Assembly (NCBI GenBank): GCA_003170875.1
Contig: PMYJ01000223.1
Location: forward strand, 1,739 to 28,203
Reading direction: 5' to 3'
DNA length: 26,465 nucleotides
Source: Candidatus Dormiibacterota bacterium
GTDB taxonomy: Bacteria > Chloroflexota > Dormibacteria > Aeolococcales > Aeolococcaceae
Below, one piece after another: positions 22,350 to 26,465 of this stretch (position 1 is the first letter of the stretch; the number at the start of each line of letters is the position of its first letter). Made by a program: the position numbers and the translations under genes. The notes beneath the pieces are model-generated. The model was not told the DNA's origin. It saw only the letters and a list, made by a program, of their open reading frames with translations, and ran no database searches.

Positions 22350-23264
22350 CTAAGGGCGGATCCCCGCGGCGAAGGTGAACGGATGGTGGTAGCGGAAGGC
22401 CTCGTCGTCGCCGAGGGACCGCATCTGCTCGGTCAGCTCGGCCTCGAAACGGTCCCGGACCGCCGGCCCGAGGACCGAGAGTAGGGCGTGGGACGACGGT
22501 CCGGCACCCATCATCAGCTCGGTCCACTCCCGTGCCGTCGCCGCCCTGCCCCCGGTCACCATCATCGTGGTCACGACGTCGGTGAAGCCCGCGGACGCGA
22601 GGAGGTGGGCGAGCACCTCGGGCTCGCCGAATCGGGTCCGGTCGCCGGGAGGGCGTGGGACCACCACGGGGTGCCGGAGCTCCAGGGCCAGGAGCCGCTC
22701 GTGGTACACCTCCTGGGCGGGCGTGGAGAGGGCCCGGTCGAGCACGGAGACTGCGATCCGGGAGCCGCGCCGCAGCACCCGATGGGCTTGCTCGAGGGCG
22801 CGTCGCGGGTCGGAGAGGTAGGGGAGGGAGTCGCCGATGGTGACCACGTCGAACGTGCAGTCGCTGAAGACCAGCGCCTCGGCGGGGACGTGGATGAAGC
22901 GCACGTGCGGGGAGGCGCGCCGCTGCGCGACCTCCAGGAGGCGTTTGGCGATGTCGACCCCGAACACCTCGCCGGAGGTGCCCACCCGCTCGGCCGCCAT
23001 CTGGGTCACCAGGCCGGTGCCGCAGCCGACGTCGAGCAGGCGCTCCCCGGGAAGAGGCGATGCGATCTCGACCAGGCGGGCGCCCAGCCGGCGGTGGATT
23101 CCCGAGGACCAGTCGTCGTAGGCGTGGTTGACGGCGTCGTAGTAGGCCTCGAGGTGGCGGGCGTAACGAGTCGCCGACGGCCACTCCCGGTCGAGGGAGT
23201 CAGGAGGTACCGGAGCGGTAGACTGACGAGCCTGTCCGTCGGCGTAGGGGAAGGATTCAGACAT
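22350..23264 (-). CDS. Class I SAM-dependent methyltransferase (UbiE/Coq5-like core)
   Basis: A 304-residue methyltransferase. Motif I is LLDVGCGTGLVTQMA (about 76-90), motif II is VFGVDIAKRLLEVA, and FDVVTIGDSLPYLSDPRRAL carries motif IV and the following helix, as in the UbiE-like Methyltransf_11 group. The C-terminal region (about 200-304) is probably a substrate cap; it has a TTMMVTGGRAATAREWTELM segment. The substrate is unknown. The only plausible start is ATG 23264, which overlaps the bactofilin ATG on the other strand. There is no ribosome-binding site on this side, so the leader must be very short or the promoter lies inside the bactofilin coding region. Confidence 0.88.
   Translation of the reverse strand: MSESFPYADGQARQSTAPVPPDSLDREWPSATRYARHLEAYYDAVNHAYDDWSSGIHRRLGARLVEIASPLPGERLLDVGCGTGLVTQMAAERVGTSGEVFGVDIAKRLLEVAQRRASPHVRFIHVPAEALVFSDCTFDVVTIGDSLPYLSDPRRALEQAHRVLRRGSRIAVSVLDRALSTPAQEVYHERLLALELRHPVVVPRPPGDRTRFGEPEVLAHLLASAGFTDVVTTMMVTGGRAATAREWTELMMGAGPSSHALLSVLGPAVRDRFEAELTEQMRSLGDDEAFRYHHPFTFAAGIRP
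23246..23255 (+). promoter_or_regulatory. Ribosome-binding site fixing the bactofilin start
   Basis: AGGGGAAGGA lies 7 bases before ATG 23263 and supports that start, even though it falls inside the divergent methyltransferase coding sequence. Confidence 0.65.
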
Positions 23265-23685
23265 GGACCAGACCGCAGATAAGATCAGTGCAACCCCGGA
23301 GGCGAAAGAGTCAGTGGTGATATCCAAACCGGATGGAAAGCGTCCCGGCGAGAACTCTAGCGGCGGCACGGTCACCCTGGGCGTCGATGACCGCCTCGAG
23401 GGGAAGTTGATCATCCGTAGCGATCTGGTCGTACTCGGAAGCATCGACGGCGAGGTGATCACCACCGGCGACGTGACCGTCGAAGCCTCGGCCGTGGTCA
23501 AGGCCCGGCTGGAGTGCCGCAACCTGAGCATTCGTGGCCGGGTCGAGGGCGAGGTCACCGCTTCGCAGCGGCTCCGCCTTGCCGGTTCCGGGTACCTCCA
23601 GGGGAGCATCCGCGTGGGCAAGCTCCACGTCGAGGACGGGGCCACCTTCAACGGCTCGATCGCAATGATGGGCGGCGAGGGTTAG
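23263..23685 (+). CDS. Bactofilin-like polymer-forming cytoskeletal protein
   Basis: A 140-residue protein with a disordered, charged N-terminus (about 1-35) and a central bactofilin domain (about 36-135). The domain is built of short repeats with hydrophobic residues facing a right-handed beta-helix: KLIIRSDLVVLGSIDGEVI, GDVTVEASAVVKARLECRNL, SIRGRVEGEVTASQ and RLRLAGSGYLQGSIRVGKL. Bactofilins polymerise without nucleotide and organise cell-shape or envelope machinery. The length is near the family average. The ATG overlaps the divergent methyltransferase ATG by two bases; the ribosome-binding site is good. A terminator hairpin follows the stop. Confidence 0.92.
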   Translation: MDQTADKISATPEAKESVVISKPDGKRPGENSSGGTVTLGVDDRLEGKLIIRSDLVVLGSIDGEVITTGDVTVEASAVVKARLECRNLSIRGRVEGEVTASQRLRLAGSGYLQGSIRVGKLHVEDGATFNGSIAMMGGEG

Positions 23686-23700
23686 AAGCCCTCTCGCGCT

Positions 23701-23740
23701 GAGAGGCCGCGTCGCCGTCGGGGTGGCGCGGCCTCTCTTT
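23701..23740 (+). terminator. Intrinsic terminator after bactofilin gene
   Basis: GAGAGGCCGCG (23701-23711) pairs with CGCGGCCTCTC (23727-23737) in an 11-bp stem, followed by TTT. It starts 15 bases after the stop codon. Confidence 0.75.
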
Positions 23741-23771
23741 GCGTAGAGGGGCCTCGCGCGGCGCCGCTTGC

Positions 23772-23921
23772 TCAGCCGACGAGTGTGGAGAGCCCCCACA
23801 CGACGAGCGCTCCCAGCACGGCGATCAGGCTCACCGCCAGCACGATGGCTCGGCGGCTCGCCGTCCCGTAACCGGCGGCAACCCGGGGCTCGGTGGGGAA
23901 GCTGGCGGTGTGGAGGGTCAT
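23772..23921 (-). CDS. Small single-helix membrane protein, 49 residues
   Basis: A short frame from ATG 23921 to TGA 23772. The first 23 residues are polar and end in a basic ASRR, then IVLAVSLIAVLGALVVWGL (about 25-43) forms one clear membrane helix, and the protein ends STLVG. The positive-inside rule places the N-terminus in the cytoplasm. I know no family for it. No Shine-Dalgarno is visible; TATACC ends 4 bases before the ATG, which could be part of a promoter for a leaderless transcript. A foldable element (23933-24011) lies just upstream. The clean hydrophobic segment argues for a real gene, but the evidence is limited. Confidence 0.5.
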   Translation of the reverse strand: MTLHTASFPTEPRVAAGYGTASRRAIVLAVSLIAVLGALVVWGLSTLVG

Positions 23922-23932
23922 GCAAGGTATAC

Positions 23933-24011
23933 GTCGCCCGGGCCCCCGGGGTTACGCGCCCCGGCACCCCCAATTCGGGGGGGCCTCCGGGGGAGCGCCC
24001 GGGAGGGCGAC
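23933..24011. other. Cloverleaf-like inverted-repeat element, possible structured RNA
   Basis: An outer stem GTCGCCC (23933-23939) with GGGCGAC (24005-24011) is extended by GGGC (23940-23943) with GCCC (23997-24000). It encloses three hairpins: CCGGGG/CCCCGG (23946-23951/23959-23964), CCCCC/GGGGG (23967-23971/23977-23981) and CTCC/GGAG (23985-23988/23992-23995). It is not a tRNA: no T-loop or anticodon-loop pattern is found on either strand. It could belong to the leader of the 49-residue gene on the minus strand, or be GC-rich chance pairing. Confidence 0.35.
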
Positions 24012-24113
24012 GGTCGTTGGTCGGCTTGATCGCACTGTTTAACGGTTTCGCCGTGTTCGGCACGCCACCGTCCCCAATTCGGCTGAATTCGACGTGATCG
24101 GTCGGAGTGTGCT

Positions 24114-24119
24114 TACAAT
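24114..24119 (+). promoter_or_regulatory. Putative -10 box of the DUF5679 gene
   Basis: TACAAT is one base from the TATAAT consensus. The region upstream is relatively AT-rich for this genome, with TTCGAC about 20 bases upstream as a poor, over-spaced -35. The predicted leader is about 50 bases and includes a GCCGGG/CCCGGC hairpin (24132-24147). Confidence 0.5.
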
Positions 24120-24164
24120 CCCGGGCAAGTCGCCGGGCGGACCCGGCCCCGATCCAGCCAATCC

Positions 24165-24173
24165 AGGAGAGGA
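24165..24173 (+). promoter_or_regulatory. Ribosome-binding site of the DUF5679 gene
   Basis: AGGAGAGGA precedes ATG 24178 by 4 bases (7-9 from the AGGAG part) and fixes the start of this very short gene. Confidence 0.6.
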
Positions 24174-24177
24174 ACCG

Positions 24178-24330
24178 ATGGCAGTCTCCGGCTACTGTCT
24201 CAAGTGCAAGAAGCAGACTGAGATCAAGGACGCGCAGGCGATCACGATGAAGAACGGCAAACCGGCCACGACCGGCACCTGCCCCACCTGCGGGACCAAG
24301 ATCTTCAAGATCGGCAAGGCCGAGGCCTGA
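24178..24330 (+). CDS. DUF5679 small zinc-ribbon protein
   Basis: A 50-residue protein with two CxxC pairs: CLKC (7-10 region) and CPTC (about 35-38), separated by the sequence DAQAITMKNGKPATTGT. This spacing and the K-A-x-x-x-T-MKNGKPA core match DUF5679, a small metal-binding family often found in Chloroflexota and related groups. It probably binds zinc. Its role is unknown; proposed functions for such ribbons include nucleic-acid or protein contacts. A strong ribosome-binding site and -10 box suggest high expression. It is convergent with gyrA, 23 bases apart, with a shared hairpin. Confidence 0.88.
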   Translation: MAVSGYCLKCKKQTEIKDAQAITMKNGKPATTGTCPTCGTKIFKIGKAEA

Positions 24331-24334
24331 CGCG

Positions 24335-24354
24335 AGGGGGGCTGCGGCCCCCTT
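24335..24354. terminator. Shared hairpin between convergent DUF5679 and gyrA
   Basis: GGGGGC (24337-24342) pairs with GCCCCC (24347-24352) around TGCG, extended by weak end pairs. It lies immediately after both stop codons and could terminate both transcripts. Only TT follows on the plus strand, so it is a weak intrinsic terminator. Confidence 0.5.
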
Positions 24355-26465
24355 CAGTCCGCCTCCAGCACGTCGGCCCGGCCCACGCCGGCCATGGAGC
24401 CGACACGGTCTCCTTCGGCGAGCCGCATGATGATCACGCCGCGGGTCTGACGGCCTGACACCCGGACCTGCGCGAGCGGGATCCGGATCACCTGGCCCTT
24501 GGTCGAGACGACCATCAGCTCCTCGGAGAGGTCCTCGACCACCCGCATCCCGACGATCTCGCCGATCTTGGGGATGGCGTTCTGGTCGACCGTGTACACC
24601 CCCTGGATGTTGCGGCTCTTGACCGGGTAGTCCTCCATCGGGGTCAGCTTGCCGAAGCCCAGCTGGGTCACCACCAGGACGTGGCCGCGCGGGTTCACGA
24701 TGTCGAAGCCGGCCACCTCGTCCCCGGACCGCAGCCGGATCGCTCCCACCCCCATGGTGTCCCGCCCCATCGGGCGGACCTCCTTCTCCGAGAACCGGGC
24801 GCCCTTCCCCTGACGGGTGACCACGAGCAGCTCATCGCCGCCCGCCGAGATCCTCACCCAGTCCAGCTCGTCGCCCTCCTGGAGGTTGATGGCGATCAGC
24901 CCATTGCGCCGCACCGCGGAGTAGGCGGCCGATGGGGTCTTCTTGATCTGGCCCAGCCGGGTCGCCATCACCAGATACTGCTCGTCGGAGAATCCGTCGA
25001 CCGCGATCAGGGCGGTGATCCGCTCGCCCTGGTCGATCTCGATGAGATTGATGACCGGGAGCCCCTTGGCCTGACGCTTGACGTCCGGGATCTCGTGCGT
25101 TCGCAGCCGGAAGACCCGCCCCCGATTGGTGAAGAAGAGCATGTCGCTGTGGGTCGAGGCGGTCGTGGAGTGCTCCGCGTAGTCCTGTTCGGTGGAGCGC
25201 TTGGCACCCACCACGCCGCGCCCGCCGCGGTGCTGGGCCCGGTAGCTGTCCACCGGGATGCGCTTGATGTAGCCGCGGTGGGTCAGGGTGACGAAGACCT
25301 GCTCCTTGGGGATCAGGTCCTCCTCGTTGAGCTCGACGTCCCCGTATCGGATCTCGGTGCGCCGGGGGTCGGCGAAGCGCTTGCGCAGCTCGGCCAGCTC
25401 GTCCTTGATCAGCTGGTCCACCAGCCGGGGGTTGGCCAGGATGTCCTCGAACCGGGCGATCTCCTTGATGAGCGCCTCGTACTCCTCCTGGATCTTGCCC
25501 GCCTCCAGCCGGGTCAGGCGGCCCAGCCGGAGATCGACGATCGCCTTCGACTGCCGCTCACTCAGCTCGAAGCGCTGCTCCAGAGCGGTCTGCGCCGCCT
25601 TCTCGTCCTGGGCCGCCCGGATCAGCGCGATGACCTCGTCGATGTGGTCGAGGCACTTGAGCAACCCCTCCAAGATGTGAGCCCGCTCTCGCGCCCGTCC
25701 CAGGAGGAAGCGGGTGCGCCGGACCACGACCTGGCGTCGGAAGTCGACGAAGGGCTGGAGGATCGCCTTGAGCCCCAGGACCTGAGGCCTGCCGTCGACC
25801 AGCGCCAGCATCAGGGCACCGAAGGTGTTCTGGAGTTGGGTGTGCTTGAAGAGGTTGTTGAGGACGGTGTGAGGCCGGGCGCTCGGCTTCAGCTCGATGA
25901 CGATGCGAGTGCTCTCGGTGCGGCCCGACTCGTCACGCAGGTCGGCGATTCCCTCGATCTTCTTGTCGTTGACCAGTTCCGCGATGCTCGAGAGCAGGCG
26001 AGCCTTGTTGACCTGGTAGGGGAGCTCGCGGACGATGATCTGCTCGCGACCGTTGCGCGACTCCTCGAACTCGACCTGGGCGCGCATCACGATGCGGCCG
26101 TGGCCGGTCGCGTACACCTGGGCGATGTCGCGCGCATAGATCATCCCGCCGGTCGGGAAGTCGGGCCCCGGGATGATCCGGACCAGATCCTCGGTGCTGA
26201 TCTCCGGGTCGTCGATGAGCCGGATCAGCGCATCGACGACCTCGCCGAGGTTGTGGGGTGGGATGTTGGTCGCCATGCCGACCGCGATCCCGCTGGCCCC
26301 GTTGACCAGCAGGTTCGGCAGCAGCGCGGGGAGCACGCTCGGTTGCAGGACGGTGGGGTCGGCAAGGTAGGTCTCGACCATGTCGACCGTGTCCTTGTCG
26401 ATGTCCTCGACCATGGTCATGGCCACCGCCGACATCTTGGCCTCGGTGTAGCGCTGTGCCGCCGG
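24354..26465 (-). CDS. gyrA: DNA gyrase subunit A, C-terminal 703 residues (5' end outside window)
   Basis: Part of the type IIA topoisomerase that introduces negative supercoils. The first visible codons encode PAAQRYTEAK, and the Tyr codon at 26450-26448 is the catalytic tyrosine that forms the DNA link. Most GyrA proteins have AAMRYTE, so Met is Gln here. The breakage-reunion domain follows (NLLVNGASGIAVGMATNIPP), then the tower and coiled-coil regions, and the C-terminal beta-pinwheel, which starts near the GyrA box. That box reads QHRGGRG instead of QRRGGKG, which still favours GyrA over ParC. About 110 N-terminal residues, including the quinolone-resistance region, are missing from the window. 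The C-terminus has no long acidic tail. Confidence 0.96.
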   Translation of the reverse strand, partial: PAAQRYTEAKMSAVAMTMVEDIDKDTVDMVETYLADPTVLQPSVLPALLPNLLVNGASGIAVGMATNIPPHNLGEVVDALIRLIDDPEISTEDLVRIIPGPDFPTGGMIYARDIAQVYATGHGRIVMRAQVEFEESRNGREQIIVRELPYQVNKARLLSSIAELVNDKKIEGIADLRDESGRTESTRIVIELKPSARPHTVLNNLFKHTQLQNTFGALMLALVDGRPQVLGLKAILQPFVDFRRQVVVRRTRFLLGRARERAHILEGLLKCLDHIDEVIALIRAAQDEKAAQTALEQRFELSERQSKAIVDLRLGRLTRLEAGKIQEEYEALIKEIARFEDILANPRLVDQLIKDELAELRKRFADPRRTEIRYGDVELNEEDLIPKEQVFVTLTHRGYIKRIPVDSYRAQHRGGRGVVGAKRSTEQDYAEHSTTASTHSDMLFFTNRGRVFRLRTHEIPDVKRQAKGLPVINLIEIDQGERITALIAVDGFSDEQYLVMATRLGQIKKTPSAAYSAVRRNGLIAINLQEGDELDWVRISAGGDELLVVTRQGKGARFSEKEVRPMGRDTMGVGAIRLRSGDEVAGFDIVNPRGHVLVVTQLGFGKLTPMEDYPVKSRNIQGVYTVDQNAIPKIGEIVGMRVVEDLSEELMVVSTKGQVIRIPLAQVRVSGRQTRGVIIMRLAEGDRVGSMAGVGRADVLEAD

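Noticed and set aside
23933..24011. A tRNA gene
   Set aside because: The element has a cloverleaf-like fold, but no TTC-type T-loop, no proper anticodon loop and no acceptor end on either strand.
1..26465. Mobile elements, CRISPR arrays, toxin-antitoxin or known defence systems
   Set aside because: No transposase, integrase, direct-repeat array or defence-gene motif was found. Gene content and base composition look uniform and chromosomal.

Overview
This window is a high-GC (roughly 70% by eye), gene-dense bacterial chromosome segment with short intergenic gaps and many stop/start overlaps. The gene set fits a free-living terrabacterial lineage: split glycine dehydrogenase gcvPA/gcvPB, a DUF5679 zinc-ribbon protein, an EF-G paralogue, GT87 membrane glycosyltransferases, a bactofilin, and several promoter-like TAnnnT boxes just upstream of starts that lack a Shine-Dalgarno. 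I would guess Chloroflexota or Candidatus Dormibacterota; no rRNA or marker alignment was available. I see no phage, IS element, CRISPR array, tRNA or rRNA.

Layout. 1-2400 (minus): 5' part of homoserine dehydrogenase, then a membrane PAS-GGDEF-EAL protein with a degenerate EAL domain. 2500-3670 (plus): an SRPBCC protein and a shortened sigma-70-like protein. 3712-7036 (minus): DNA polymerase IV, then a tightly coupled set Nudix, unknown basic protein, HAD hydrolase, HTH protein. 7113-8017 (plus): a lytic-transglycosylase-like cell-wall protein behind a long structured leader. 8096-10059 (minus): three unfamiliar envelope proteins, two of them lipoproteins. 10185-13575 (minus): gcvPA, gcvPB and pyrE joined by 4-base overlaps. 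13630-16021 (minus): a divergent PlsY-like protein, DedA, ROK kinase and a small unknown. 16065-17406: a methyltransferase (plus) converging on a small lipoprotein (minus). 17560-19641 (plus): an EF-G-like GTPase with altered catalytic motifs. 19647-22273 (minus): two tandem GT87 glycosyltransferases. 22350-23685: a methyltransferase and a bactofilin whose start codons overlap head to head in one CATG. 23772-24330: a 49-residue membrane protein, a foldable intergenic element and DUF5679. 24354-26465 (minus): gyrA, cut just upstream of its catalytic tyrosine.

How they work together. Most genes are housekeeping: threonine/methionine, glycine and pyrimidine metabolism, translesion synthesis, topology, membrane lipids and cell envelope. 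An envelope theme recurs (cell-wall hydrolase, lipoproteins, DedA/PlsY-like, GT87 pair, bactofilin). The most unusual items are the sigma-like protein without region 4, the structured leader before the cell-wall hydrolase, the PlsY-like protein lacking key residues, the cloverleaf-like intergenic element, and the repeated start-proximal -10 motif. None of these is proven to be a new system from sequence alone.
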